A stretch of DNA of 64,000 nt from an uncultured Oscillospiraceae bacterium (GTDB lineage: Bacteria; Bacillota; Clostridia; Oscillospirales; Acutalibacteraceae). This document shows, one piece after another, positions 1-8,768 of this stretch. Location of the stretch: assembly GCA_900539845.1 (NCBI GenBank), contig UQDP01000010.1, positions 1-64,000 on the forward strand. The letters run 5' to 3'. A program made the translations under genes and the position numbers. Numbering within the stretch: position 1 is the first letter of the stretch; each line of letters opens with the position of its first letter. The notes below the pieces were generated by a model. The model saw only the letters and a list, made by a program, of their open reading frames with translations. It was not told where the DNA came from and searched no databases.

Positions 1-2
1 CA

Positions 3-143
3 TACATCAGCGGAACAAACAGCACAAGCTACACGATCAAGACAGAAAAACCTGCCGATCAGTACTATGTACGAGTCAGGGCATACAAGCTCTTCAATGA
101 CAGTACCATTTACGGCGCGTTCACGCAGCCTGTTGAACTGTAA
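3..143 (+). CDS. C-terminal end of a fibronectin-III-like protein (partial)
   Basis: Only the last 46 codons lie in the window, in frame 3, ending at a TAA. The residues alternate in a beta-strand pattern with the Y-x-V-R-V-R-A-Y strand typical of the end of a fibronectin type III domain, as found in secreted or surface proteins of gut Clostridia. No start, signal peptide or catalytic region is visible, so the function of the whole protein cannot be stated. An intrinsic terminator follows the stop after 15 bases. Confidence 0.55.
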   Translation, partial: YISGTNSTSYTIKTEKPADQYYVRVRAYKLFNDSTIYGAFTQPVEL

Positions 144-158
144 TACGGCAAACGAAAA

Positions 159-188
159 GGAGCAGATGAAAATCTGCTCCTTTTTTAT
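159..188 (+). terminator. Intrinsic terminator of the fibronectin-III-like gene
   Basis: A perfect 9-bp stem (GGAGCAGAT with ATCTGCTCC) closes a 4-base loop and runs straight into six T residues. It separates the upstream gene from the hydrogenase operon. Confidence 0.9.
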
Positions 189-279
189 ATCTAAATCTTG
201 ATCATGACAAGTGTTTTAAAATACCTAGCCTGTAAAACAAAAACATGTTGTGCGTAATTGATAAAAAAATAACCAAATA

Positions 280-307
280 TTGAAAAATTTTATTAAAAAG
301 ATATAGA
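280..307 (+). promoter_or_regulatory. Possible promoter of hydCBA
   Basis: TTGAAA and TATAGA are spaced by 16 bases in the AT-rich 180-base gap upstream of hydC. The match is only moderate and AT-rich DNA gives chance matches. Nothing else was recognised in this gap. Confidence 0.35.
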
Positions 308-371
308 TTTTTGTTAAATTTTATAGTAAAATAAAATTCAATTCGTTTTTACGAAAGATCGGGGGAGCCAT

Positions 372-890
372 ATGAAGCATATGCTTACAGATGAGACCCG
401 CAGCCAGCGGGAAAAATTAAACGAAGTATTTGAAAAATACAAAGACACACCGGGAAAGCTTATGCCTGTTTTGCAGGAGGCGCAGGATATATACGGCTAT
501 CTGCCGTACGAGATCCAGCAAAGGATATCAGAGGCGCTTGATATTCCTATTTCCGATGTTTACGGTGTTGCGTCTTTTTACAGTCAGTTTAATCTGACTC
601 CAAAGGGGAAGCATCGTATTTCCGTTTGTCTTGGCACGGCGTGCTATGTTAAGGGCGCAAGCAAGGTGCTTGAACGCATCGAGGAAAAGCTGGGTATCAA
701 AAACGGCGAGTGCACGGAGGACAGATTGTTCAGCATTGATTCGTGCAGGTGTGTGGGAGCATGCGGACTCGCGCCCGTTATTATGATAGACGATGAGGTC
801 TACGGCAATCTTGATGTTGATAAGGTTGACGCTATTCTTGATATGTATATTGAAAATGAGAAGGGCGGTGAAGCTGATGACGATAACTGA
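372..890 (+). CDS. hydC: [FeFe] hydrogenase subunit HydC (NuoE-like, 2Fe-2S)
   Basis: This is the small NuoE/24-kDa-type subunit of a soluble NAD(P)-linked [FeFe] hydrogenase. An N-terminal helical part (residues 10-70, with the GVASFYSQF motif) is followed by a thioredoxin-like ferredoxin fold. Its 2Fe-2S cluster ligands are visible as C86-x4-C91 and C127-x3-C131. The length of 172 residues is normal for the family. The ATG at 372 lies 5 bases after a GGGGGAG site; a second ATG at 381 is possible but farther away. It overlaps hydB by 14 bases and opens the hydC-hydB-hydA operon, whose products form the cytoplasmic complex coupling H2, NADH and ferredoxin. Confidence 0.93.
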   Translation: MKHMLTDETRSQREKLNEVFEKYKDTPGKLMPVLQEAQDIYGYLPYEIQQRISEALDIPISDVYGVASFYSQFNLTPKGKHRISVCLGTACYVKGASKVLERIEEKLGIKNGECTEDRLFSIDSCRCVGACGLAPVIMIDDEVYGNLDVDKVDAILDMYIENEKGGEADDDN

Positions 891-2769
891 GCTGAACAAA
901 ACAAGAGAAAAAAACAGGGATATCGTTCTTGTTCGCAAGCTTGCCGCCTCTGAAAGCGAAAAGCTTGAAAAGAAAACGGAATACAGAAAACAGGTGCTTG
1001 TGTGCGGTGGTACGGGCTGTACGTCTTCAGGCTCCAAAAAGGTTCTCAAAGCGCTTAACAAGGAGCTTGAAAAACAGGGGATAACGGATGTTCTGGTTGT
1101 CAGAACGGGATGTTTCGGTCTGTGCTCGCTCGGTCCGATCATGATCGTTTATCCCGAAGGCTCTTTTTACAGCAAGGTAACTGCGCAGGAGATACCGGAG
1201 ATCGTTGCAGGTCACCTGAAAAAGGGCGGGAAACCCATAAACAAATATCTTTATCCCGAAACAGTACATAGCGACGGAACAGCCATTCCGCTCTCAGAAA
1301 CGCCGTTTTACAAAAAGCAGATGCGCATCGCGCTGCGAAACTGCGGTATGATAGACCCTGAAAATATCGAGGAAGCAATAGGCGCAAACGCGTATCAGGC
1401 ACTTGCAAAGGTGCTGACGCAAATGACGCCCCAACAGGTCATAGATGAGCTGCTTGAGGCAGGTCTGCGCGGCAGAGGCGGAGCAGGTTTTCCCACCGGC
1501 CGAAAATGGTCCTTCGCTATGGCGCAGGATCATGATGTTAAATATGTTTGCTGCAACGCGGACGAGGGCGACCCCGGCGCGTTTATGGATCGTTCCGTTC
1601 TGGAGGGCGATCCGCACGCTGTGATCGAAGCTATGGCGATCGCAGGCTATACGATCGGCGCAAAACAGGGCTTTGTTTATGTGCGCGCCGAATACCCAAT
1701 TGCCGTTTCAAGACTCAGGATCGCTATTCAGCAGGCGCGAGCATACGGATTTCTCGGAAAAAATATCCTCGGTACGGATTTTGAGTTTGACATCGATATC
1801 AGGCTTGGAGCAGGCGCATTCGTATGCGGTGAGGAAACCGCGCTTATGACCTCTATCGAGGGCAACAGGGGCGAGCCGAGACCGCGGCCGCCTTATCCGG
1901 CAGTTAAGGGTCTTTTTGGCAAACCGACTATTTTAAACAATGTTGAAACATATGCTAACATTGCCCCCATCATTCTCCGCGGAGCGAAATGGTATTCGTC
2001 AATCGGCACGGAAAAATCAAAGGGCACAAAGGTGTTTGCGCTCGGCGGAAAAATAAATAATGTCGGCCTTGTTGAAGTGCCCATGGGCACCACGATACGT
2101 GAGATCGTTGAGGAGATAGGCGGAGGCGTGCCGAACGGCAAAAAATTCAAGGCGGCGCAGACGGGCGGTCCTTCGGGCGGCTGCATAAGTGCCGATTATA
2201 TGGATGTTCCCATTGATTATGACAACCTGATAGAAATCGGTTCCATGATGGGTTCGGGCGGCATGATCATATTGGATGAGGACACCTGTATGGTGGATCT
2301 GGCGAAATTTTACCTTGAATTCACGGTTGATGAAAGCTGCGGAAAATGTACGCCCTGCCGTATCGGCACACGCAAGCTGCTGGATTATTTAACCAGGATA
2401 ACGGACGGTACTGCCACTATTGAAGATCTTGACAAGATAAAAGAGCTGTCAAACCACATGAAAAGCTCTTCGCTCTGTGCACTCGGTCAGACGGCAGCAA
2501 ATCCGATATTGTCTACCCTTAATGCGTTCGGTGATGAATATCTTGAACATATAAAGAACAAACACTGCCCCGCTCATGTGTGCACGGCATTGCTTTCGTT
2601 TACAATCAATCCCGAAAAGTGCCGCGGCTGTACGCTCTGCGCGCGCAACTGCCCTGTCGGCGCAATAACAGGCAATGTGCGAGAGCCGCACACGATTGAT
2701 CCTGAAAAATGTATAAAATGCGGTCTTTGTATGAGCAACTGCCATTTTGAGGCAATAGAAAAGAGATAA
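877..2769 (+). CDS. hydB: [FeFe] hydrogenase subunit HydB (NuoF-like, NADH/FMN)
   Basis: The protein is the NuoF-like flavin subunit that exchanges electrons with NAD(H) and, in bifurcating enzymes, with ferredoxin. In order it shows an N-terminal 2Fe-2S thioredoxin-like domain (CGGTGC and RTGCFGLC), an FMN/NAD domain with the GRGGAGFPTGRKW loop, an SLBB region, the 4Fe-4S signature SCGKCTPCR, and a C-terminal two-cluster ferredoxin (CRGCTLCARNC and CIKCGLCMSNC). The ATG at 877 was chosen because it overlaps the end of hydC with a GGGCGGTG site just upstream; an earlier ATG in frame at 793 would lie inside hydC. The encoded 630 residues match HydB/HndC-type subunits. Bifurcation is inferred from the family, not visible. 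Confidence 0.93.
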   Translation: MTITELNKTREKNRDIVLVRKLAASESEKLEKKTEYRKQVLVCGGTGCTSSGSKKVLKALNKELEKQGITDVLVVRTGCFGLCSLGPIMIVYPEGSFYSKVTAQEIPEIVAGHLKKGGKPINKYLYPETVHSDGTAIPLSETPFYKKQMRIALRNCGMIDPENIEEAIGANAYQALAKVLTQMTPQQVIDELLEAGLRGRGGAGFPTGRKWSFAMAQDHDVKYVCCNADEGDPGAFMDRSVLEGDPHAVIEAMAIAGYTIGAKQGFVYVRAEYPIAVSRLRIAIQQARAYGFLGKNILGTDFEFDIDIRLGAGAFVCGEETALMTSIEGNRGEPRPRPPYPAVKGLFGKPTILNNVETYANIAPIILRGAKWYSSIGTEKSKGTKVFALGGKINNVGLVEVPMGTTIREIVEEIGGGVPNGKKFKAAQTGGPSGGCISADYMDVPIDYDNLIEIGSMMGSGGMIILDEDTCMVDLAKFYLEFTVDESCGKCTPCRIGTRKLLDYLTRITDGTATIEDLDKIKELSNHMKSSSLCALGQTAANPILSTLNAFGDEYLEHIKNKHCPAHVCTALLSFTINPEKCRGCTLCARNCPVGAITGNVREPHTIDPEKCIKCGLCMSNCHFEAIEKR

Positions 2770-2777
2770 GGGGGGCG

Positions 2778-4499
2778 ATGGATATGGTAAATCTTAAAAT
2801 CAACGGTATTTCAGTGCAGGCGGAGGAAGGCACAACAATCATTGAGGCGGCAAGGCTTGCCGGAATAGATATTCCCTCGCTCTGCTATCTTAAAGAGATC
2901 AACTGTATCGGTGCCTGCCGTGTCTGTGTTGTAGAGGTCAAGGGTGCAAGAAGTCTTGTTGCCTCCTGCGTGTATCCTGTTGAGGAGGGTCTTGAAGTCT
3001 GGACCAATACTCCTAAGGTGCGCCAGTCAAGGCAGACAACGCTTGAGCTTCTTCTTTCTGAGCACCATAAAAAATGCCTTTCCTGTGTGCGGTCCGACAG
3101 ATGTGAGCTGCAGAAGCTCTGCAAGGATTACGGTGTGGACGAGGACCGATTCCCGGATACGGATAAGCTTCAGGAAATTGATTACTCCTCTTCTTATCTC
3201 GTTCGGGATAACAATAAATGTATCCACTGTATGCGCTGTACGGCAACTTGCCGCAATCAGACTGTAGGCGTAATAGGCCCGAGAAACAGAGGGCACAATA
3301 AAACCATCGGCTGCGCGTTTGATATTCCGCTTCAGGAAACCGCCTGCGTAGGCTGCGGGCAGTGCGTTGTTTCCTGCCCGGTGGGGGCGCTGTATGAGAA
3401 AACGAGTGTGCCGGATGTGTGGGAGGCTATTGCCGATCCATCGAAAAAAGTCGTTTTCTTTACCGCTCCGGCTATAAGAGCAACGCTCGGAGAGGAATTT
3501 GATCTGCCGATAGGCACAAATGTTGAAAAAAAACTGCCCGGCGCTGTCAGAAGACTGGGAGCGGACGCTGTTTTTGATATGGATGTGACCGCAGATCTGA
3601 CGATCCTTGAAGAAGCGAATGAGCTTGTGGACAGGATCAAGAACAAGAAGCCTCTGCCGATGTTCACCTCCTGCTGCCCCGGATGGGTGAAATTTGCGGA
3701 GCACAATTTTCATTCTCTGCTTCCCAATCTTTCAACCTGCAAATCACCTCAGCAGATGTTCGGCGCGCTGCTCAAAACATATTATTGTGAAAAGAACGGC
3801 TTGGATCCAAACGATCTGTTCGTTGTTTCCGTTATCCCATGCACGGCTAAGAAGTTTGAGATCACGCGCCCCGAAATGGAGGGCGATGTGGACGCGGCTA
3901 TCACAACGCGCGAGCTTGCGCAGATGATCAGCGGCGCGGCAATCAATTTCAATGCGCTTAAGGATGAGGAGTTTGATTCGCCGTTTGATGTTGCCAGCGG
4001 CGCGGGTGTTATCTTCGGCGCAACGGGCGGTGTTATGGAGGCCGCTTTAAGAACAGCGGCAAATATTCTGGACGGGGATTTCAAGCTTGTTGATTTCAGT
4101 GAAATCCGAGGTGTTAACGGCATCAGAACGGCTACATATAATGTTGCCGGTATGGAGATAAAGGTTGCCGCGGCAAGCGGACTGGCGGACGCCAGAAAGC
4201 TGTGCGAAGAAGTTGAAAGCGGCAGATCGCCGTATCACTTTATAGAGATCATGGCGTGCCCGGGCGGCTGTATAAACGGCGGCGGTCAGCCGATTCAGAG
4301 GGACGCCACAAGGAATACCGTTCCTATCAAAGAACTGCGTGCCAAGGCGCTTTACGATGAGGATAAAGCGCTTGAGATCAGGCGTTCGCATGATTCGCCG
4401 GTTATCGAAAGGCTGTATAAAGAATATTTCGGTGAACCAAACAGTGAAAAGGCGCATCACCTTTTGCACACTACCTATACAGCGAGAGAAAAATTCTGA
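2778..4499 (+). CDS. hydA: [FeFe] hydrogenase catalytic subunit HydA
   Basis: This catalytic subunit reduces protons or oxidises H2 at the H-cluster. The N-terminus has a plant-type 2Fe-2S ferredoxin (C36, C47, C50, C64), a His-ligated 4Fe-4S site (H96-x3-C100-x2-C103-x5-C109) and two 4Fe-4S clusters (C148 to C158 and C190 to C200). The H-cluster ligands are all present: TSCCPGW (C299/C300), IPCTAKKFE (C355) and MACPGGCINGG (C494 and C498). The length of 573 residues fits the HydABC/HndD class. It starts 8 bases after hydB with a GGGGGG-type site. No maturation genes (hydEFG) lie in the window, so they must be elsewhere. Confidence 0.96.
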   Translation: MDMVNLKINGISVQAEEGTTIIEAARLAGIDIPSLCYLKEINCIGACRVCVVEVKGARSLVASCVYPVEEGLEVWTNTPKVRQSRQTTLELLLSEHHKKCLSCVRSDRCELQKLCKDYGVDEDRFPDTDKLQEIDYSSSYLVRDNNKCIHCMRCTATCRNQTVGVIGPRNRGHNKTIGCAFDIPLQETACVGCGQCVVSCPVGALYEKTSVPDVWEAIADPSKKVVFFTAPAIRATLGEEFDLPIGTNVEKKLPGAVRRLGADAVFDMDVTADLTILEEANELVDRIKNKKPLPMFTSCCPGWVKFAEHNFHSLLPNLSTCKSPQQMFGALLKTYYCEKNGLDPNDLFVVSVIPCTAKKFEITRPEMEGDVDAAITTRELAQMISGAAINFNALKDEEFDSPFDVASGAGVIFGATGGVMEAALRTAANILDGDFKLVDFSEIRGVNGIRTATYNVAGMEIKVAAASGLADARKLCEEVESGRSPYHFIEIMACPGGCINGGGQPIQRDATRNTVPIKELRAKALYDEDKALEIRRSHDSPVIERLYKEYFGEPNSEKAHHLLHTTYTAREKF

Positions 4500-4517
4500 A
4501 ATCATATTCAATATGCG

Positions 4518-4554
4518 GCGGTCCGAAAGCGTTTTGCTTTCGGCCGCTTTTCGT
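4518..4554 (+). terminator. Terminator of hydCBA
   Basis: GCGG-t-CCGAAAGC pairs with GCTTTCGGCCGC, with one bulged T and a short loop, and is followed by TTTTCGTTT. Confidence 0.8.
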
Positions 4555-4593
4555 TTCAAGAACTTTTGTTGTCTTTTTGCCTTTTCTGTTTTA

Positions 4594-4625
4594 CGGCGGC
4601 TGAGAAATCAGCCGCTGTTTTTTTG
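4594..4625 (+). terminator. Second terminator between hydA and the phage cassette
   Basis: GCGGCTGA and TCAGCCGC form an 8-bp stem with a 4-base loop, followed within two bases by a run of T. Two terminators in a row insulate the phage cassette from hydrogenase transcription. Confidence 0.8.
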
Positions 4626-4636
4626 TTTTTCAAAAT

Positions 4637-4654
4637 ATAGCCTGTTCGGGCTAT
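4637..4654. promoter_or_regulatory. Inverted repeat upstream of the phage cassette
   Basis: ATAGCC and GGCTAT flank a 6-base centre 62 bases before the first cassette gene. It could be an operator or leader hairpin. I found no convincing sigma-70 promoter between the terminator and the first gene, so how the cassette is switched on is unknown. Confidence 0.3.
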
Positions 4655-4716
4655 GAAAGCGCCGTTTTCCGCCTATGGGTGAAGGGCTTTCCTTCAAATT
4701 GCGATCGGAGGTTATT

Positions 4717-5046
4717 ATGGGAAGAAAGAAAAAAACACCGCAGGAGGAGATAAGGGACGGGCTGAAGCGGCTGGCATTCGGAGAAATTCAGGATGCGGTC
4801 CGTCTTTTATTTGCCGATGAAGCCGAGGTGCTCGCAAAACTGCCGGAGTATAACCTGTTCAATATAAGCGAGATCAAAAGACCGAAGGGCGGCGGAATGG
4901 AGATCAAGTTTTTTGACAGAATCAAGGCGCTTGAGAAGCTCAGAGAGATAGACGGGGACGCAAACCCGGAGCCAATCGGCTTTTACAAGGCGCTTGAGGA
5001 CGGCGCGAGAAGTTTATCGTCCGCAGCAAAAGAATATGGCGAATAA
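4717..5046 (+). CDS. Phage terminase small subunit-like protein
   Basis: It encodes 109 residues with a basic N-terminus (GRKKKTPQEE) and a helical body, placed directly before and overlapping a clear large terminase, which is the usual position of the DNA-recognition small terminase subunit. The sequence includes FGEIQDAVRLLF and a C-terminal helix. The ATG at 4717 follows a GGAGG site by 5-6 bases; a longer frame from 4675 lacks a site. It is the first gene of the cassette. The family assignment rests mainly on position and general similarity to clostridial small terminases. Confidence 0.7.
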   Translation: MGRKKKTPQEEIRDGLKRLAFGEIQDAVRLLFADEAEVLAKLPEYNLFNISEIKRPKGGGMEIKFFDRIKALEKLREIDGDANPEPIGFYKALEDGARSLSSAAKEYGE

Positions 5047-6292
5047 ATTTTATCCTTTTTCAAGAAAGCAGCTTGCCGTTTTAACTTGGTGGTGCGCCGG
5101 CAGCGCCGCCGAAAACAAAAACGGCATCATATGCGACGGTGCCGTGCGTTCCGGCAAAACGCTGTGCATGAGCATATCCTTTGTGAGCTGGGCGTTTTAC
5201 CGCTTTAATGAAACGGCTTTTGCGATATGCGGCAAGACGATCGCTTCGCTCAGGCGTAATGTGGTCACGCCGCTGATTCCCGTGCTTACCTCCCTCGGTT
5301 TTAAATGTGATTACAAACTGAGCCGCAATTTTATAGAGATCGGTCGGGACGGCATGCGCAACCGCTTTTATCTTTTCGGCGGGCGCGATGAATCCTCCGC
5401 TTCTCTGATCCAGGGTATGACCCTGGGAGGCGTTTTGCTTGATGAAGCCGCGCTTATGCCGCGGTCTTTTGTTGAGCAGGCGCTCGCAAGGTGCTCTCTT
5501 GAGAATGCAAAATTCTGGTTCAACTGCAATCCCGAGCACCCTTTTCACTGGTTTTATAATGAATGGATCTTAAAAAGAGATCAAAAAAATATGCTCTATC
5601 TCCATTTCACTATGGAGGATAATCCGTCATTGTCAAAAAAAGTGATAAACAGGTATAAAGGCCTTTACAGCGGCGCGTTTTATGAGCGCTTTATTGAAGG
5701 AAAATGGGTTGCGGCGGATGGACTTGTTTATCCGATGTTCAGTTCGCAGCGGCATATCAGGAAAAGCAGCGGCAGCTTTTCCGAATACTATCTCTCCTGC
5801 GATTACGGCACGGTCAACCCGTTTTCTCTGGGACTGTGGGGCAAAAGCGGCGGAAAATGGTACAGAATAGGCGAATACTACCATTCCGCCAGAGACAGCG
5901 GTGTTCAGCTTACGGACGAGGAATATTATGAAAAGCTCTGTGCCCTTGCCGGGGGCAGAAGGATAGAGGCGCTTGTGATAGACCCGTCCGCGGCAAGCTT
6001 TTCACAGACTGTGAGAAGGCATGGCAAATACAGGGTCATAAAAGCGGACAATGACGTTCTGAAAGGTATAAATCTGGTTTGCCGCGCGCTGAAAGAGGAG
6101 GACATATATTTTTATCCCGAGTGCTCGGACACGATAAGGGAATTTTCCGTTTACCGCTGGGATAACGATATAAAAAGAGATTCGCCGAAGAAAGAAAACG
6201 ATCACGCAATGGATGATATACGCTATTTTGTTTCAACCGTACTTTACGGCAGAAACGGCGATATTTATACCTTTGCGGTGGAAAGGATGTGA
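5036..6292 (+). CDS. Phage terminase large subunit (TerL)
   Basis: TerL is the ATP-driven DNA packaging motor and headful nuclease. Walker A is GAVRSGKT (residues 35-42), Walker B is GGVLLDEAAL (131-140, D136/E137), and a coupling motif WFNCNPEHP follows (161-169). The RNase-H-like nuclease acids appear as SCDYG (D256), VIDPS (D316) and AMDDIRY (D393/D394). All catalytic residues are intact in 418 residues, so this is not an evident pseudogene. The ATG at 5036 overlaps the small subunit by 11 bases. Confidence 0.93.
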   Translation: MANKFYPFSRKQLAVLTWWCAGSAAENKNGIICDGAVRSGKTLCMSISFVSWAFYRFNETAFAICGKTIASLRRNVVTPLIPVLTSLGFKCDYKLSRNFIEIGRDGMRNRFYLFGGRDESSASLIQGMTLGGVLLDEAALMPRSFVEQALARCSLENAKFWFNCNPEHPFHWFYNEWILKRDQKNMLYLHFTMEDNPSLSKKVINRYKGLYSGAFYERFIEGKWVAADGLVYPMFSSQRHIRKSSGSFSEYYLSCDYGTVNPFSLGLWGKSGGKWYRIGEYYHSARDSGVQLTDEEYYEKLCALAGGRRIEALVIDPSAASFSQTVRRHGKYRVIKADNDVLKGINLVCRALKEEDIYFYPECSDTIREFSVYRWDNDIKRDSPKKENDHAMDDIRYFVSTVLYGRNGDIYTFAVERM

Positions 6293-6296
6293 ATGC

Positions 6297-7436
6297 TTGG
6301 GTCTGTTCAATATCAAAAGGCATCCGAAACAGAAAAGCCCTGCGCCGGCATGTGCCGTTCAGACGAGCGTCCGTTCAAATCATCCGTATTCATTTCTGAA
6401 CGGATATTCAAATCTCGGTCTGAATAACCGAATCTATTCTTCGCTGCGTGAGAGCGTGCCCGTAATAGACGCGGCGATACTCAAGATCATAAGGCTTATG
6501 AACGATTTTGAGTTTGAAACAGGCAATGAAAAAATTGACCGTGATATGAACGGCTTTTTTGAAAGCATAGATGTCGGAGGAAACCAGACGGGTATAAGCG
6601 CGTTTGTTTCGGCTTATCTCTCTGATCTTTTGACCTATGGAACAGCGGTGGGCGAAATGATTGCGGACAGCAGAGGCTTTTACGCGCTTTACAACGGTGA
6701 GCTTCAGGCGCTTGAAGTGAAGAGAGCGGCAAACAATCTGGATGTTGAGTTTTACAATTCGGGGAAAAAGCTTAAAAATCAGGAGCTGATACTGTTTTCG
6801 GCGCTGAATCCGGAGCCGGGGAGCATAATGGGCACAAGCCTTTTGCGGGGCTTGCCTTTCATTTCCGATGTGCTGCTCACAATTTATAATACTATAGGCG
6901 AAAACTGGAAACATGCCGGGAATCTGCGTTATGCCGTCACATATAAGCCTGCGGACAGCGATACGGACGCCGGGCTTGCAAAGGACAGGGCAAACCAAAT
7001 ATGCAGGGCTTGGCAGGACGCTATGAGCAGTAAGGAAACCATAAAAGACTTCGTTGCAGTGGGCGATGTCAGCGTCAAGGTCATTGGGGCGGACAACCAT
7101 GTGCTTTCCAGTGAAATTCCAGTTCGTCAGCTTATGGAACAGATTATTGCCAAAACGGGTCTGCCGCCTTATATGCTGGGGCTTTCGTGGGCCACAACGG
7201 AGCGCATGAGCCAGCAGCAGGCGGATATGCTCACCACAGAGCTTGAGGCTTACAGAAAAATTATAACGCCGGTTCTTATAAAGATCGCACGCAGATATCT
7301 TGATATCCATTCCGTTTTTCTGCCTGTCAGAGTGAAATGGGCGGATATTACGCTTCAGGATGAAACTGAGCACGCAAGGGCGCGCCTTTACAGCGCACAG
7401 GCAGACAAAATACTTAAGGAGGATGCGGATGACTGA
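6297..7436 (+). CDS. Phage portal protein
   Basis: This 379-residue protein resembles dodecameric portal proteins that sit at the capsid vertex and dock the terminase. Family-like features are the segment around SALNPEPGSIMGTSLLRG, the following helix (YNTIGENWKHAGN) that would line the channel, and the C-terminal SWATTERMSQQQADM region. The TTG at 6297 is favoured: it follows AAGGA by about 10 bases, starts 4 bases after the terL stop, and yields LGLFNIKRH. A longer reading frame from 6213 would overlap terL by 80 bases. It overlaps the protease gene by 8 bases. Confidence 0.85.
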   Translation: MGLFNIKRHPKQKSPAPACAVQTSVRSNHPYSFLNGYSNLGLNNRIYSSLRESVPVIDAAILKIIRLMNDFEFETGNEKIDRDMNGFFESIDVGGNQTGISAFVSAYLSDLLTYGTAVGEMIADSRGFYALYNGELQALEVKRAANNLDVEFYNSGKKLKNQELILFSALNPEPGSIMGTSLLRGLPFISDVLLTIYNTIGENWKHAGNLRYAVTYKPADSDTDAGLAKDRANQICRAWQDAMSSKETIKDFVAVGDVSVKVIGADNHVLSSEIPVRQLMEQIIAKTGLPPYMLGLSWATTERMSQQQADMLTTELEAYRKIITPVLIKIARRYLDIHSVFLPVRVKWADITLQDETEHARARLYSAQADKILKEDADD

Positions 7437-8394
7437 TTTTTACACGCAGAAAGCGTATGTGCCGAGTGAGGCGGACTATGAAAAAATAAAAAAGTTCACG
7501 CGGCGTGAATTTTCCGAAGATGAGCTTTTTATTTTTGAGGTGTCTCTCTGTGACAATGATGTGGACAGGGATTTTGAAAAATTCTCAAACAAATCACTGG
7601 ATGAGCTTCAGCCGCTTTTTGTCGGCAAAACCGGCATAAAGGACCATTCTATGAGATCGGAGGATCAGACAGCGCGCGTTTTTGAAACAAGCGTGGTTGA
7701 GATACCCGGCAGAAAAACGGCTGACGGCGAGGATTACCGTGTGCTGCGCGCAAAGGCGTATATGGTGAGAAGTCCTCAAAACGAATCGCTTATCAGAGAT
7801 ATTGACGCCGGTATTAAAAAAGAAGTTTCGGTTTCCTGCAGTGTCAGGGAACGAATATGCTCCATATGCGGGGCGGACAGAAACAAAGAATACTGTGCGC
7901 ACAAAGCCGGAGAGGAATACGAAGGCAGGCTTTGCTGCACCATCCTGAACTCGGTAAGCGACGCGTATGAGTTCAGCTTTGTTGCGGTGCCGGCTCAGAG
8001 AAACGCCGGTGTTGAAAAAGCATTTGAAATCAAAAAGGACGGTTCGGATATGAACGATTTAATAAAAAAACTGAAATCGGGCGCGGCTACGCTTTCTGAT
8101 TCCGAAGCGCAGCAGCTCGTTAAGCTTTACGGAGCTCTCGAGGATGACGCCGCGCTTGGCAGAGAGTATAGAAAATCCCTGATCAGGGATCTGGTGGGGC
8201 TCTGTTCCAAAGAGCTTCCTCAAATGGATATTGAGGTCTTTAAAAGGCTTGCCGATATTATGACGGCAAAAGAGCTTGTAAGCTTTAAGGAGGCGTTTGA
8301 AAAGCAGAGTGCCGTGCGTGAAAAGCCGTCTCCCCAGCTTGCGTCACATAAGGAACAGAGAGCAAAAAACACACTTAATGAATTCAGAATTTAG
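7429..8394 (+). CDS. Prohead protease with fused scaffold-like C-terminus
   Basis: The first ~205 residues look like an HK97-type serine prohead protease: a GIKDHSM histidine, the EVSVSCSV serine strand and the family's terminal strand FSFVAVPAQRNAGV. The enzyme would process scaffold and capsid during head maturation. The remaining ~115 residues are charged and helical, as in a scaffolding domain. The ATG at 7429 follows an excellent AGGAGG site; a frame from 7360 would overlap the portal gene more. An internal ATG at 8050 (MNDLIKKL) has an AAGGA site about 12 bases upstream and could yield free scaffold. Confidence 0.8.
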   Translation: MTDFYTQKAYVPSEADYEKIKKFTRREFSEDELFIFEVSLCDNDVDRDFEKFSNKSLDELQPLFVGKTGIKDHSMRSEDQTARVFETSVVEIPGRKTADGEDYRVLRAKAYMVRSPQNESLIRDIDAGIKKEVSVSCSVRERICSICGADRNKEYCAHKAGEEYEGRLCCTILNSVSDAYEFSFVAVPAQRNAGVEKAFEIKKDGSDMNDLIKKLKSGAATLSDSEAQQLVKLYGALEDDAALGREYRKSLIRDLVGLCSKELPQMDIEVFKRLADIMTAKELVSFKEAFEKQSAVREKPSPQLASHKEQRAKNTLNEFRI

Positions 8395-8405
8395 GAGGAA
8401 AATAT

Positions 8406-8750
8406 ATGAAAGTCGGATACAAAGGTTTTAATGAGCAGGTGCTCACTTTTCTTGCTTCGGGCGAGGTAAAGGCAGGATATCCTGTAACCGTTGCCGATAC
8501 GGGGCTTATTTCCAACAGTGCGGCAGACGCAGAGTTTGCAGGCGTTGCAACACAGGGCGGCACGGAATTTGCCCCTGTTATGATAAGCGGATATACAGAG
8601 CTTTCTTACAGCGCCGGAACACCGAAATGCGGTTGGCAGTATCTTACCGCAGACGGAAACGGCGGAGTCAAGATAGCTGCCGCCGGCAGGGCAGCGCGCC
8701 TTGTTGTTAAAATCGACACCGAGAAGAAAACAATCGGTGTTATTCTTTGA
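8406..8750 (+). CDS. Phage head decoration/cement-like protein
   Basis: A 114-residue beta-rich protein rich in Gly, Ala and Val, with the GWQYLTADGNGGVKIAAAGR stretch and a terminal KTIGVIL strand characteristic of small capsid-stabilising cement proteins of siphophages. It sits between protease/scaffold and major capsid genes, the usual place for such proteins. AGGAGG precedes the ATG by 8 bases. It lacks cysteine-rich or membrane segments. The assignment is by pattern and position. Confidence 0.65.
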   Translation: MKVGYKGFNEQVLTFLASGEVKAGYPVTVADTGLISNSAADAEFAGVATQGGTEFAPVMISGYTELSYSAGTPKCGWQYLTADGNGGVKIAAAGRAARLVVKIDTEKKTIGVIL

Positions 8751-8768
8751 TTTTCAGGAGGACATATC

